Source of the DNA: Streptomyces aureocirculatus
GTDB lineage: Bacteria; Actinomycetota; Actinomycetes; Streptomycetales; Streptomycetaceae
Length of the DNA: 21,541 nt
Assembly: GCF_000720475.1 (NCBI RefSeq)
Contig: NZ_JOAP01000075.1
Coordinates: 1 to 21,541 of the forward strand
Direction of reading: 5' to 3'
In this document: positions 1 to 8,014 of the stretch, in pieces
How the letters are laid out: each line of letters begins with the position of its first letter
How positions within the stretch are numbered: position 1 is the first letter of the stretch
The notes under the pieces: generated by a model
What the model saw: only the letters and a program-made list of their open reading frames with translations
Database searches by the model: none
What the model was told of the DNA's origin: nothing
Made by a program: the position numbers and the translations under genes

Positions 1-54
1 GGGGTGAGCGGAATGGACCGGGTGGGCGGGGTGAGCGGAATGGACCGGGTGGGT
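1..54. repeat. 27-bp tandem duplication (two copies) at the start of the response regulator reading frame
   Basis: Positions 1-27 and 28-54 are the same 27-mer apart from the last base (c versus t). A partial third copy (ggggtggg) follows at 55. The unit is nine codons long, so it adds residues without shifting the frame. Each unit holds GTGAGC and an in-frame ATG, so it duplicates possible start codons. GTGA at 4-7 and again at 31-34 could be a stop/start overlap with an upstream kinase gene, but the upstream sequence lies outside the window. Confidence 0.85.
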
Positions 55-66
55 GGGGTGGGCCGG

Positions 67-744
67 GTGATCAGGGTGTTGCTCGCCGATGATCAGGCGC
101 TGGTGCGGGCCGCCTTCGCCATGCTCGTGGAGTCCGCGCCGGACATGGCCGTGGTCGCACAGGCCGGGTCCGGGCGCGAAGCAGTCGACCTGGCCCGCAC
201 CGCACGCGCAGACCTCGTCGTCATGGACGTCCGCATGCCCGACCTCGACGGCATCGAGGCCACCCGCCTCATCGCCGCCGACGAGGACCTGGCGGGCGTG
301 AAGGTCCTGATGCTCACCACGTACGACACGGACGAGCACGTCGTCGAGGCGCTGCGTGCCGGGGCCTCGGGGTTCCTGGTCAAGGACACCAGGCCCGCCG
401 AACTGCTCGACGCGATCCGTACCGTCGCCGCCGGTGAGTCCCTCCTGTCACCGGGCCCCACCGCCCGCCTCATCGCCCGCGTGCTGCGCCAGCCGCGGAC
501 ACCGGAGTCCGAGGCGGCCGTGCCCGCCGGGCTCGGCGGCCTCTCCGACCGCGAGCGCCAGGTCCTGACCCTGGTCGCCCGCGGCCTGAACAACACCGAG
601 GTGGCGGACGCGCTCGGCCTGAGCCCGCTCACGTCGAAGACCCACGTCAGCCGCATCATGGGAAAACTGGGCGCCCGCGACCGCGCCCAGTTGGTGATCG
701 TGGGCTACGAGTCGGGCCTGGTGACGCCCGGTACGACGCCGTAA
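67..744 (+). CDS. NarL/FixJ-family two-component response regulator
   Basis: This is a DNA-binding response regulator, expected to be phosphorylated by a sensor kinase and to bind promoters as a dimer. The receiver domain covers about residues 1-120, with acidic residues D8-D9, phospho-acceptor D54 (VVMDVRMPDLDG), the TTYD switch Thr and the FLVKD Lys. A LuxR-type helix-turn-helix follows at about residues 160-215 (LSDRERQVLTLVARG, NNTEVADALGLS, THVSRIMGKLG). Counting from GTG at 67 gives 225 aa and places the Asp at the canonical 54. The frame stays open upstream to GTG at 4, which would add 21 low-complexity residues encoded by the tandem duplication. No strong ribosome site separates the two starts; 67 is preferred because family members begin with IRVLLADDQ. 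The partner kinase is probably just upstream of the window. Target genes cannot be told from the sequence. Confidence 0.9.
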   Translation: MIRVLLADDQALVRAAFAMLVESAPDMAVVAQAGSGREAVDLARTARADLVVMDVRMPDLDGIEATRLIAADEDLAGVKVLMLTTYDTDEHVVEALRAGASGFLVKDTRPAELLDAIRTVAAGESLLSPGPTARLIARVLRQPRTPESEAAVPAGLGGLSDRERQVLTLVARGLNNTEVADALGLSPLTSKTHVSRIMGKLGARDRAQLVIVGYESGLVTPGTTP

Positions 745-934
745 GGGTGACCCCCGGGGCTGCGCCGGGCAGGTGACACGGTTCCCCGGTGCGAGGCGGT
801 TGTGAAGCCGGTCGTGGACGCGGTCGTGAGGGCGGCGGTGATCGTATCGGGAGAGCCGTCCTTGACCCTTGCGAACACGGGTCCGTCACTCTCGTGCGTC
901 AACACATCGTCAACTCTGTCGTGACGCAGGGGTA

Positions 935-963
935 TTGTCGTACCTCCCGAGGCGCATTAGCTT
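935..963 (+). promoter_or_regulatory. Candidate promoter of the sialidase gene
   Basis: TTGTCG at 935-940 and TAGCTT at 958-963 are separated by 17 bp and resemble the -35/-10 pattern of the vegetative sigma factor. The predicted start of transcription is near 970, exactly where the repeated ACGT element begins. A second -10-like TATTGT (933-938) lacks a good -35. The rest of 745-934 shows only a weak hairpin (753-769) after the response regulator stop, with no gene that I can support. Confidence 0.35.
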
Positions 964-971
964 CACGCGGG

Positions 972-989
972 ACGTCCTACGTCCCACGT
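972..989 (+). promoter_or_regulatory. Operator-like element A (ACGT-N3-ACGT-N3-ACGT) before the sialidase
   Basis: The sequence ACGTCCTACGTCCCACGT has three perfect ACGT half-sites at 7-bp spacing. Positions 969-985 (GGGACGTCCTACGTCCC) form a perfect 7-3-7 inverted repeat with a GT-N3-AC core, the core typical of FadR-type GntR operators. The minus strand holds GGACGTGGGAC (991-981), the 11-mer also found at 9683-9693 and 9853-9863. It lies 19 bp before the sialidase ATG. Binding by the GntR protein encoded at 9889-10608 is inferred. Confidence 0.65.
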
Positions 990-1007
990 CCCGCCGCGAG
1001 GAGCCGT

Positions 1008-2681
1008 ATGAGCCGTATGTCCCGCACGAGCCGCTCGCTTCGCAGCAGACGTCCCTTGGCCCCGGGCCCGGCGGCTTTCCGCCGCGTACGCCCCTGCCTG
1101 ACCGCCTGCGCGGCGGCCCTCGCGGCCGCGGCGGGATTCACCACCCTCACGGCTCCCACCGCGCCGGGCGCGACATCTTCGACTCCGACGACACCCGCGG
1201 GCGCCGCGGCACCCGCGGACCTGGTGGCCCCTGCGGCTCACGTAACCCCTTCAGCTCACGTGACGCCCGCAGCTCGCGTAACCCATCCGGCCCATGTGGC
1301 ACTTGCGGCTCGTCCGGCACTTGCGGCCCCTTCGGCAGAGGCGGCCCCTGAGGCCCATCCGGCCCCTGCGTCCCGCGCAGCGCCCGCAGTCCTCCCGGCA
1401 TCCGAGGCACCCGAGGCACCCGAGACACCTGAGCCCCGTGAGGCACCAACGGCTCCCGCGGCCCCTGTGGCACCGACAGCCCCCGCAGCCCCTGCGGCAC
1501 CCCCCGCATCCGTGGCCCCGGCACCCCTGCCCGCCCCGGCAGCCCTGCCACCCCCCACCCCTCCCGCCCGCTCCCGTGCCGACCTCCCCGCGTGCTCCCG
1601 TTCCGTGCCGTACGCCGCCCGCACCCACGGCTACGACACCTTTCGTATCCCCGCCGTCGTCCGCTCCGACCGGGGCACGCTGCTCGCGTTCGCCGAGGGG
1701 CGGCGCTCCAGTGCCTCCGACACCGGCAGCATCGACGTCGTGCTGCGCCGGTCCACGGACGGCGGCTGTACCTGGGGTCCGCTCGCCGTCGTCGCCGCGG
1801 GGCGGGGCGACACCCGCGGCAACCCCGCGCCCGTCGTCGACCCCCGTACCGGGCAGATCGTGCTCGTCACGTCGTACAACAGCGGAGCGGTGACCGAGGG
1901 ACAGATCATGCGGGGTGAGGTTACCGCCGCCCAGAGCCGGCGTGTCTTCGTGCAGCGCAGCGGGGACGACGGGCGTTCGTTCTCGGTGCCGCGCGAGATC
2001 ACGGCCGACGTGAAGCGGCCGCATTGGCGGTGGTACGCGACCGGGCCCGGGCACGCCGTCGCGCTCACCCGGGGGCGGCACGCGGGGCGGCTCGTCGTGC
2101 CCGCCAATCACTCGGCGGCGCCCGCCGCGGGCTCGACCGACAACGGGCAGGAGCCCAAGTACTACGGTGGGCACGCGCTCTACAGCGACGACCACGGGCG
2201 GACCTGGCACATCGGGTTCGTGGACGACACCTACGACGGGGTGCACAACGCCAACGAGTCCAGCGCGGCGCAGCTTGCCGACGGGCGGCTGTACGTCAAT
2301 TCGCGCGACCAGCACGGTGTCGCCGTGGGCAACCGGCTCGACAGCCACTCCAGTGACGGTGGCCGCACGCTCGACCGGCCGTTCACCGTGCAGCCGACCC
2401 TCGACGGCGTGCCCGTCGTCGCCGCGAGCGTGCTCCAGCAGCGTGGGCCGCGAGGCTCCCTGCTCTTCTCCGGTCCCTCCGTGCCGACTGCCCGGCAGGC
2501 CATGTCCGTCTGGCGCAGTTGGGACGGCGGGGTCACTTTTCGCCGGGCGGTGACCGTGTCCCAGGACCGGGCCGGGTATTCGGATCTGGTGGAGGCGGGG
2601 GTGGGGGTGGTGGGGCTGCTGTACGAGACCGGGGCGTCGGGGACGTACGAGCGGATCGAGTGGCGCAAGGTGGTGGTGTAG
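1008..2681 (+). CDS. Secreted exo-alpha-sialidase (GH33-type, BNR/Asp-box beta-propeller)
   Basis: The enzyme should hydrolyse terminal alpha-linked sialic acids from glycoconjugates outside the cell (EC 3.2.1.18). Length is 557 aa from ATG 1008, chosen because GAGGAG lies 4 nt upstream and an Arg-rich then hydrophobic signal peptide follows at once (about residues 1-45). The longer frame back to 789 has no such support. Residues of about 45-195 are an Ala/Pro-rich linker. The catalytic propeller begins near 200 with FRIP (R213, first Arg of the triad) and FAEGRR...DTGSIDVV, the region of the acid/base Asp. Asp-boxes follow: STDGGCTW, SGDDGRSF, SDDHGRTW, SSDGGRTL and SWDGGVTF. E417 (NANESS) and Y524 (GYSDL) fit the Glu/Tyr nucleophile pair. 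The C-terminus is close to the end of the propeller, and no carbohydrate-binding module was seen. The gene faces the lyase/transporter operon and shares its operator element. Linkage preference cannot be told. Confidence 0.92.
   Translation: MSRMSRTSRSLRSRRPLAPGPAAFRRVRPCLTACAAALAAAAGFTTLTAPTAPGATSSTPTTPAGAAAPADLVAPAAHVTPSAHVTPAARVTHPAHVALAARPALAAPSAEAAPEAHPAPASRAAPAVLPASEAPEAPETPEPREAPTAPAAPVAPTAPAAPAAPPASVAPAPLPAPAALPPPTPPARSRADLPACSRSVPYAARTHGYDTFRIPAVVRSDRGTLLAFAEGRRSSASDTGSIDVVLRRSTDGGCTWGPLAVVAAGRGDTRGNPAPVVDPRTGQIVLVTSYNSGAVTEGQIMRGEVTAAQSRRVFVQRSGDDGRSFSVPREITADVKRPHWRWYATGPGHAVALTRGRHAGRLVVPANHSAAPAAGSTDNGQEPKYYGGHALYSDDHGRTWHIGFVDDTYDGVHNANESSAAQLADGRLYVNSRDQHGVAVGNRLDSHSSDGGRTLDRPFTVQPTLDGVPVVAASVLQQRGPRGSLLFSGPSVPTARQAMSVWRSWDGGVTFRRAVTVSQDRAGYSDLVEAGVGVVGLLYETGASGTYERIEWRKVVV
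1186..1590 (+). repeat. Ala/Pro-rich degenerate repeat encoding the sialidase linker
   Basis: Within the sialidase gene, short imperfect repeats encode units such as AHVTPSAHVTPAARVTHPAHV, then runs of APTAPAAPVAPTAPAAP. The stretch is biased to GCN and CCN codons and looks like slippage-driven expansion. It separates the signal peptide from the propeller and probably acts as a flexible or wall-spanning stalk. No LPxTG anchor is present. Confidence 0.75.
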
Positions 2682-2718
2682 GCCCTCGCGGGGCGCCCCG
2701 GCCTTGTCGGCGCTCCGC

Positions 2719-2800
2719 GCCTCGTCCTCAAACGCCGGACGGGCTGGATCTGTGCCGCACCGGCGACAGTTTCAGCCCGTCCGGCGTTTGAGGACGAGGC
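2719..2800. terminator. 28-bp perfect inverted repeat, likely bidirectional terminator (Streptomyces-type intergenic palindrome)
   Basis: Positions 2719-2746 and 2773-2800 are exact reverse complements (28 nt each, loop 26 nt). The arms contain TCCTCAAACGCCGGACGGG, a sequence I recognise as recurring between Streptomyces genes. It sits between two convergent genes, sialidase (stop 2681) and lyase (stop 2875), which suits bidirectional termination. No T-run follows, as is usual for actinobacterial terminators. Confidence 0.8.
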
Positions 2801-2818
2801 CGAAGGCCGATACGGGGT

Positions 2819-2835
2819 CTGGGGCGGAGCCCCAG
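2819..2835. terminator. Second short hairpin between sialidase and lyase
   Basis: CTGGGGCGGAGCCCCAG has 7-bp perfect arms and a 3-nt loop, followed by TTTCGG. It lies 40 bp beyond the stop of the minus-strand lyase gene and probably adds to termination of that operon. Confidence 0.5.
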
Positions 2836-2874
2836 TTTCGGAGAAGGGGCGGGACTGGGGCGCCCCGCGCAGGA

Positions 2875-3810
2875 CTACAGCAACCCCGCCGCCGCCAGAA
2901 ACTTCCCCACCCGCTCCGTCTCCTCCGCGGACAGCGGGACCTGGGGCGCCGCCGTGCGGGGGCAGTCGATGATGCCGCGCAGATGGAGCGCGGCCTTGAA
3001 CGCCCCGAGCCCGGAGGAGCTGGCCCCCATCCGCAGGGGGTCACCGACGGCTGTCATGCCGTACAGCGCGCACAACCGTTCCTGCTCAGCCCGCGCCCGC
3101 TCCGGGTCCCCACCCCTCGCGTATCGGAAGAGCCGTACGTACCCGTGCGGATCGACGTTGCCGAGGCCGGGCACGACGCCGTCCGCCCCCATGGCGAGAG
3201 CGGAATCGACGGTGAGCTCGGAGCCGGTGAGCACGGCGAAGCCGGGCACGTCGGTGCGGGCGCGGGCGCCGAGGATCACCCGGCGCAGGCCCCCGTCGTC
3301 GCCACTGGAGTCCTTGAGCCCGGCGAGGGCCCCCTCGGCGGCGAGTTCGAGCACGAGGTCGGCGTCGAGCTTGGAGTGCACGGAGACGGGGAGGTCGTAG
3401 GCGAAGACGGGAAGCCGCCCGCGCTCTGCGACGAGGCGGTAGTGGCGGGCGATCTCGGCGGGGTGGGTGCGGGTGTAGAAGGGCGCGGTCACCACGACGC
3501 CGTCGGCTCCGGCGTCGGCGGCGGCCCGCACATGGTCCAGGACGCGCAGGCTAGCCATGTCGATGGCACCGGCGAGGACGGGCAGTTGCCCGCCGACGTG
3601 CCGCACGACGGTCGCGACGACCGTCCTGCGGTGCCGGTCCGGCAGGTACGCGGCCTCGGAGGACGAGCCGAGCACGAAGAGGCCGTCGACGCCGCCGTCG
3701 ACCAGATGGTCGACGAGGCGTTCGAGGGACGCCACGTCCACCTCGTTGTCCGGGGTCAGCGGGGTGCACACGGGCGGTACGACACCGGTCAACGGGGCCG
3801 GAAGAGTCAT
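2875..3810 (-). CDS. nanA: N-acetylneuraminate lyase-like aldolase (DapA/NanA family)
   Basis: This is a cytoplasmic class I aldolase of the dihydrodipicolinate synthase/N-acetylneuraminate lyase family. The proposed reaction is Neu5Ac to pyruvate plus ManNAc. Length is 311 aa. Visible family sites are GSSSEA (48-53, carboxylate-binding loop, usually GSTGE in NanA or GTTGE in DapA), Tyr138 in FAYDLP, and Schiff-base Lys166 in GLKDSSGD. The Tyr/Lys numbering is close to E. coli NanA (137/165). GLGNVDP near residue 215 is also family-typical. ATG at 3810 overlaps the stop of the upstream ATPase gene (ATGA), with AAGGAG just before it, so it is the last gene of the transporter operon. Sialidase and importer context favours sialic acid over lysine biosynthesis. 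Related keto-sugar acids (2-keto-3-deoxygluconate or Kdn) cannot be excluded. The Ser in place of the usual Thr-Gly or Ser-Thr-Gly is unusual. Confidence 0.78.
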   Translation of the reverse strand: MTLPAPLTGVVPPVCTPLTPDNEVDVASLERLVDHLVDGGVDGLFVLGSSSEAAYLPDRHRRTVVATVVRHVGGQLPVLAGAIDMASLRVLDHVRAAADAGADGVVVTAPFYTRTHPAEIARHYRLVAERGRLPVFAYDLPVSVHSKLDADLVLELAAEGALAGLKDSSGDDGGLRRVILGARARTDVPGFAVLTGSELTVDSALAMGADGVVPGLGNVDPHGYVRLFRYARGGDPERARAEQERLCALYGMTAVGDPLRMGASSSGLGAFKAALHLRGIIDCPRTAAPQVPLSAEETERVGKFLAAAGLL

Positions 3811-4904
3811 GGAGTCTCCTTGGACGTGGCCGTGGCGGCGGCCATCGCTGCGGACGACTGGCTGACGAGGTCACGTGTGGTCTCGCCCGCCAGTACGGGA
3901 TGGTGGCACCGGTAGCGGTGCGCGGGGCCCGCGTCCTCGAAGTCCGGCATGGCGGTCGCGCACACCGCGTCCGCCTTCCAGCACCGGGTGCGGAACGGGC
4001 AGCCGCTGGGCGGTTTCGTGGCCGACGGCACCGGGCCGACCAGCGGGATCGGGTCGATGGGGGCGAGCAGCCCGGGGGTCGCGGAGAACAGTGCCCTTGT
4101 ATAGGGGTGCCGGGCTTCGCCGAGGATCCGCGCCGCCGGGGACTCCTCCACGATGCGGCCCAGGTACATCGTGATGACCCGGTCGCTCATCCTGCGCACG
4201 GTCTGGATGTCGTGGGAGACGAAGACCAGGGACAGGTTCAGACGTTCCTTCAGGTCGAGGAGCAGGTTGAGGATCTGGGCGCGCACGGAGACGTCCAGGG
4301 CGCTGGTCGGCTCGTCGGCCACCACGAGCTGCGGTTCGAGGGCGAGGGCCCGGGCGATCGCGACCCGCTGCCGCTGGCCCCCGGAGAGCTGTCCGGGCAG
4401 CGCGTCGGCGAGCACCGTGGGCAGGCCGACCAGGCTCATGAGTTCCCGTACCCGGGTGGTGCGCTGTTCGGGGGTGCCGCGGCGGTGCACGTCGAGGGGG
4501 TCGCGCAGGATCTGCCGTACGGGCATGCGGCGGTTGAGGGCCGTCGAGGGGTCCTGGAAGATCATGGCGGTGCCGGTGCCGACCGCGGTGCGGCGCTCGG
4601 CGGCGCCCATCTCCCACAGGTTCCGGCCGCGCAGCGAGACGGTGCCCGACGTCGGCCGCTGGATGCCGAGGAGGACCTTGGCGAGGGTCGATTTGCCGCA
4701 GCCGGACTCGCCGACGACGCCGACGGTCTCGCCCGCGGCGATGGTCAGGTCGGCGCCGGTGAGGGCGTACACCCGGTCGCGGGAGAACAGGCCGCCGGTG
4801 CGGGCCTTGTGCACGACGTGTGCGTCGCGCAGCGTGACCAGGGCCGCCGGGTCCTCGTCCGGGTCCGGCAGGTCACCGGGGGGCACGGTCTCAGCTACGG
4901 TCAC
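3807..4904 (-). CDS. Oligopeptide-type ABC importer ATP-binding protein (OppF/DppF-like)
   Basis: This is the second ATPase subunit of the importer, cytoplasmic and membrane-associated. It carries Walker [10 protein letters not shown], signature LSGGQRQRV and Walker B LVVADEPTSALD. A C-terminal Cys-containing oligopeptide-transporter tail (CPFRTRCWKADAVC...CHHP) follows. I place the start at GTG 4904 ([10 protein letters not shown], 365 aa), with GAGG 6 nt upstream and a 14-bp overlap with the preceding gene. The open frame reaches further up to 5192, but that part is only the other frame of the 30-bp repeats in the upstream gene (a run of [10 protein letters not shown]) and matches no family. 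It overlaps the lyase gene by ATGA. In sialic acid importers of the SatABCD/SiaEFGI type the same dipeptide-like architecture is used, so substrate assignment rests on context. Confidence 0.88.
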   Translation of the reverse strand: MTVAETVPPGDLPDPDEDPAALVTLRDAHVVHKARTGGLFSRDRVYALTGADLTIAAGETVGVVGESGCGKSTLAKVLLGIQRPTSGTVSLRGRNLWEMGAAERRTAVGTGTAMIFQDPSTALNRRMPVRQILRDPLDVHRRGTPEQRTTRVRELMSLVGLPTVLADALPGQLSGGQRQRVAIARALALEPQLVVADEPTSALDVSVRAQILNLLLDLKERLNLSLVFVSHDIQTVRRMSDRVITMYLGRIVEESPAARILGEARHPYTRALFSATPGLLAPIDPIPLVGPVPSATKPPSGCPFRTRCWKADAVCATAMPDFEDAGPAHRYRCHHPVLAGETTRDLVSQSSAAMAAATATSKETP

Positions 4905-6993
4905 GGACGGCCTCGCTTCCCCGGAGCGGCTGCTCCGCGCGGTCGGACGCCTGGGCGGCGGTGGCCGCGCTGTCGGACGCCTGGGCGGCGGTGGCCGCGC
5001 CGTCGGACGCCTCGGCGGCGGTGGCCGGGCTCCCGTCCGTCCCGGCGGCGAGGGCCGGGTGGTGACACGCCGTCCGGTGCGTGGCGTCCCCGAGCAGTTC
5101 GGGTGCGGTGGTGCGGCACAGGCCGTCCGCCAGCGGGCACCGGTCGGCGAACCGGCAGCCGGCCGGGAAGTCCGCGGGTGAGGGGACGACACCCTTGATC
5201 TGGGTGAGGCGTTCGGCCGCGGACTCCAGGGACAGGACGGAGCCGAGCAGGCCGCGCGTGTAGTGGTGGGTGGGGGACTCGACCAGGTCGGCGGTCACGC
5301 CCGTCTCCACGATCTGCCCGCCGTACATCACGACGACGCGGTCGGTGACGTCGGCGACCAGGGCCAGGTCGTGCGAGACCAGGATGAGGGCGAAGCCCAG
5401 TTCGGCGCGGAGCCGCAGCAGCAGCTCGATGACCTGGGCCTGCACGGTCACGTCGAGCGCGGTGGTCGGCTCGTCGGCGACGATCAGCTTCGGTTCCCGG
5501 GACAGGGCCATGGCGATGAGCACGCGCTGGCGCTGGCCGCCGGACAGCTCGTGCGGGTAGCTGCGCAGGGTGCGGTCGGGGTCGAGGCCGACGAGGGCGA
5601 GCAGCTCGGCGGGGCTGCGCCGGCCCCCGCGGCGTACGACCTGCTTGAGCTGGGCGCGTACCGTCATCGCCGGGTTCAGGGACGACAGGGCGTCCTGGTA
5701 GATCATCGCCATGTCGTGGCCGAGCAGGCGGCGCCGGGCCCGCATCGGCAGACCGAGCAGCTCCTGCCCGTCGAAGGTGACCCGGCCGCGTACGCGGGCG
5801 CCCTTGGGCTCCAGGCCCATCACCGTCAGCGCCGTCAGGGACTTGCCGCAGCCGGACTCGCCGACCAGGCCGAGCACCTCGCCGGGCCGCACGTCGAAGC
5901 TGATGCCGTCGACGATGTCCACGCCCGCGTGCCGTGCCTCGAAGCCGATCGTCAGGTCGCGCACGCTGAGCACGGGCGAACCCGCGGGCAGCGGCCGGGC
6001 GCGGGCGCGAAGGCGTGCCGCCGCCTCCGTGAGGCCCGGCAGTTCGAGGACCCGGCCGCTGCCTGGCTCCGGCGCCTCGACGGGGTCGTCCTTGCGTCCG
6101 GCGCCGGTGACGTCACGGCCGGACGGCGCGGCCCAGGCGTCCGAGACGCCCTCGGAGAGGACGTTCAGGGCGAGGACGGTGAAGAGCATGAGCAGGCCGG
6201 GGAAGACCGTCGCCCACCAGCCGCCGATCAGGACCAGGTTCTTGCCGTCGGCGATGACGCTGCCCCAGGAGGGGTCCGGCGGCCGGACGCCGGCGCCGAT
6301 GAACGACAGGGACGCCTCGAAGACGATCGCCTCGGCCACCTGGACGGTGCAGAAGACCAGGACGGGGGCGGCGCAGTTGACGGCGACGTGCTTGATGACG
6401 ATGTGCGGGGTGCGGGCGCCGATGACGCGTTCGGCGACGACGTAGTCCTCGCCGTACTGGTCGAGCACGTTGGCGCGTACGACACGGGCGATCGGCGGGG
6501 TGAACAGGAAGGCGATCGCGCAGATCAGGACGGTGATGCCACCGCCGAAGACGGCGACGAGGACCGCCGCGAGCGCGATGCCGGGGAAGGCCATGACGAT
6601 GTCGAGGACCCGCATCAGGGTCTCGTCGACCGCCTTGCGGGAGGTCGCAGCGATCGCGCCGATCACCGCGCCGACGAGCAGCGCGAGCAGGGTCGCGCCG
6701 AGGCCGATGGCGAGGGACCAGCGCGCCCCGTACATCAGCCGGCTGAGGATGTCGCGGCCCAGGCTGTCCTGGCCCATCCAGTGCTCGGCCGAGGGGTGGC
6801 CGGTGCCGTCGACCAGGGTCTGCTGGTCGAGCGGGTCGTGCGGGGCGAGCAGCGGGGCGAACAGGGCGACGAGGACGACGACGGAGACGACGGCGAGCGC
6901 GACGCGGGAGAGCAGCGGCAGTCTCGTCAGGGAGCGCAGCCTGATGCCGGGCAGGGACAGCCGCTCGGTGAGTTTCTTGCGCGACTGGAGCAT
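4891..6993 (-). CDS. Fused ABC importer permease and ATP-binding protein (DppC-DppD type)
   Basis: At 700 aa this is twice the length of either subunit alone. Residues of about 1-295 form a DppC-like permease: a membrane segment at about 30-53 ([21 protein letters not shown]), further segments, and an EAA-type loop ([17 protein letters not shown]). A linker of about 45 residues leads to a complete ATPase with Walker A GESGCGKS (Lys384), signature LSGGQRQRV and Walker [13 protein letters not shown]. The tail has the Cys motif CRFADRC...LC...CHHP of oligopeptide ATPases. Such fusions are known in actinobacterial dipeptide-type importers. The last ~50 residues are an AATAAxASD repeat. The start ATG shares one base with the stop of the DppB gene (TGATG), so translation is probably coupled. 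With separate DppB and DppF proteins this makes a complete importer. Confidence 0.9.
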   Translation of the reverse strand: MLQSRKKLTERLSLPGIRLRSLTRLPLLSRVALAVVSVVVLVALFAPLLAPHDPLDQQTLVDGTGHPSAEHWMGQDSLGRDILSRLMYGARWSLAIGLGATLLALLVGAVIGAIAATSRKAVDETLMRVLDIVMAFPGIALAAVLVAVFGGGITVLICAIAFLFTPPIARVVRANVLDQYGEDYVVAERVIGARTPHIVIKHVAVNCAAPVLVFCTVQVAEAIVFEASLSFIGAGVRPPDPSWGSVIADGKNLVLIGGWWATVFPGLLMLFTVLALNVLSEGVSDAWAAPSGRDVTGAGRKDDPVEAPEPGSGRVLELPGLTEAAARLRARARPLPAGSPVLSVRDLTIGFEARHAGVDIVDGISFDVRPGEVLGLVGESGCGKSLTALTVMGLEPKGARVRGRVTFDGQELLGLPMRARRRLLGHDMAMIYQDALSSLNPAMTVRAQLKQVVRRGGRRSPAELLALVGLDPDRTLRSYPHELSGGQRQRVLIAMALSREPKLIVADEPTTALDVTVQAQVIELLLRLRAELGFALILVSHDLALVADVTDRVVVMYGGQIVETGVTADLVESPTHHYTRGLLGSVLSLESAAERLTQIKGVVPSPADFPAGCRFADRCPLADGLCRTTAPELLGDATHRTACHHPALAAGTDGSPATAAEASDGAATAAQASDSAATAAQASDRAEQPLRGSEAVRDRS
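4941..5030. repeat. Three 30-bp tandem repeats at the 3' end of the fused transporter gene
   Basis: Units 4941-4970, 4971-5000 and 5001-5030 are nearly identical (ggtcggacgcctgggcggcg core). Each encodes ten residues of the type SDxAATAAxA on the minus strand. Because the unit is a multiple of three, copy number can vary without breaking the frame. It lies just before the ribosome site of the next gene. Confidence 0.85.
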
Positions 6994-7952
6994 CAGGAGG
7001 TTCCCCTCAATCGCGGGTTCACCAGCAGGTAGAGGATGTCGATCACCAGGTTCACCACGACGAAGCCGACGGCGGTGGTGATGACGACGCCCTGGACGAC
7101 CGCGGGGTCGCCGTTCTTCACCGCGTCGATCATGAGCTTGCCCATGCCGGGCAGCGAGAAGATGGTCTCGATGACGACGGCGCCGCCGAGCAGATAGCCG
7201 ACCCGCAGGCCGAGCACGGTCAGCGGGTTGATGAGGGCGTTGCGCAGCACGTTGCGGCCGACGACCACCACCGGGGGCAGACCGCTGCCGATGGCGGTGC
7301 GGACGTAGTCCTTGTCGAGTTCCTCGACCACGGCCGTGCGGACGATGCGGGTCATCTGGGCGGCGACGGGCAGGGACAGGGCGAGCGCGGGCAGCGTCAT
7401 CGTCTTCAGCCAGCCCGTGAAGGAGTCGTTCGGGTTGACGTAGCCGCCCGTCGGGAACCAGCCCAGGTCCACCGCCAGGTACTGGATCATCAGCAGGGCC
7501 AGCCAGAAGCCGGGCGCCGCGACACCGGTCAGGGAGACGACCCGGATGATCTGGTCGGGCAGTTGGTCCCGGTAGATCGCGGCGAGCACGCCGAGCGGCA
7601 GCGACAGGAGGACCGCGATGCCGAGGCCCAAGAAGGTGAGCTGCATGGTCAGGGGCAGCGCGGTGGTGATCTGGTCGATCACCGGTGACCGGGTCAGGAC
7701 GCTGACGCCCATGTCGCCGCCGAGCAGATCGCCCACGAAGTGGACGTAGCGCACCGGCAGCGGGTCGAGCAGGCCGTTGTCCTCGCGGAACTGGTGCAAC
7801 TGCTCCTGGGTGGGGTTCGCGCCCTGGTAGAACGCCGACGCCGGGTCGATGTCGGAGAACCGCATCACGAGGAACACGAAGAGCACGATGCCGAGGAGCA
7901 GGGGCACGAGCAGGGCGACGCGGCGGGCCAGGATGCGCAGGATCGCGGTCAC
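6993..7952 (-). CDS. ABC importer permease (DppB-type)
   Basis: This is an inner membrane permease of 319 aa, the usual length for DppB/OppB proteins. It has an N-terminal membrane segment (VALLVPLLLGIVLFVFLVMRF), then the DppB-typical extracytoplasmic stretch with NPTQEQLHQFREDNGLLDPLP. Several further hydrophobic helices and the conserved cytoplasmic loop (KDYVRTAIGSGLPP) follow. The C-terminus VNLVIDILYLLVNPRLR is also typical. The start is GTG 7952 with AGGAG 9 nt upstream. A 62-bp gap separates it from the binding protein gene, and its TGA overlaps the next ATG by one base. It should pair with the permease half of the fused protein. Confidence 0.92.
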   Translation of the reverse strand: MTAILRILARRVALLVPLLLGIVLFVFLVMRFSDIDPASAFYQGANPTQEQLHQFREDNGLLDPLPVRYVHFVGDLLGGDMGVSVLTRSPVIDQITTALPLTMQLTFLGLGIAVLLSLPLGVLAAIYRDQLPDQIIRVVSLTGVAAPGFWLALLMIQYLAVDLGWFPTGGYVNPNDSFTGWLKTMTLPALALSLPVAAQMTRIVRTAVVEELDKDYVRTAIGSGLPPVVVVGRNVLRNALINPLTVLGLRVGYLLGGAVVIETIFSLPGMGKLMIDAVKNGDPAVVQGVVITTAVGFVVVNLVIDILYLLVNPRLRGTS

Positions 7953-8014
7953 TGCTCGGCGCTCCTAGGGTCGCTCATGGTGTACGGGGTCCTCATGTCG
8001 GTCGGGTCCACTTG

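Noticed and set aside
862..890. TTGACC as -35 of the sialidase promoter
   Set aside because: The hexamer is good, but no -10 of the TANNNT type lies 16-19 bp downstream. The pair at 935-963 fits better.
789..1007. Upstream extension of the sialidase frame
   Set aside because: It would bury the signal peptide internally and read through the operator-like element. ATG 1008 has GAGGAG at good spacing.
4905..5192. Upstream extension of the DppF-type ATPase
   Set aside because: The extra residues are an out-of-frame reading of the 30-bp repeats ([10 protein letters not shown] runs). GTG 4904 has a ribosome site and begins near family homology.
5263..7032. 589-residue plus-strand open frame over the transporter gene
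   Set aside because: Asp/Gly/Gln-rich shadow of the fused permease/ATPase; no family motif.
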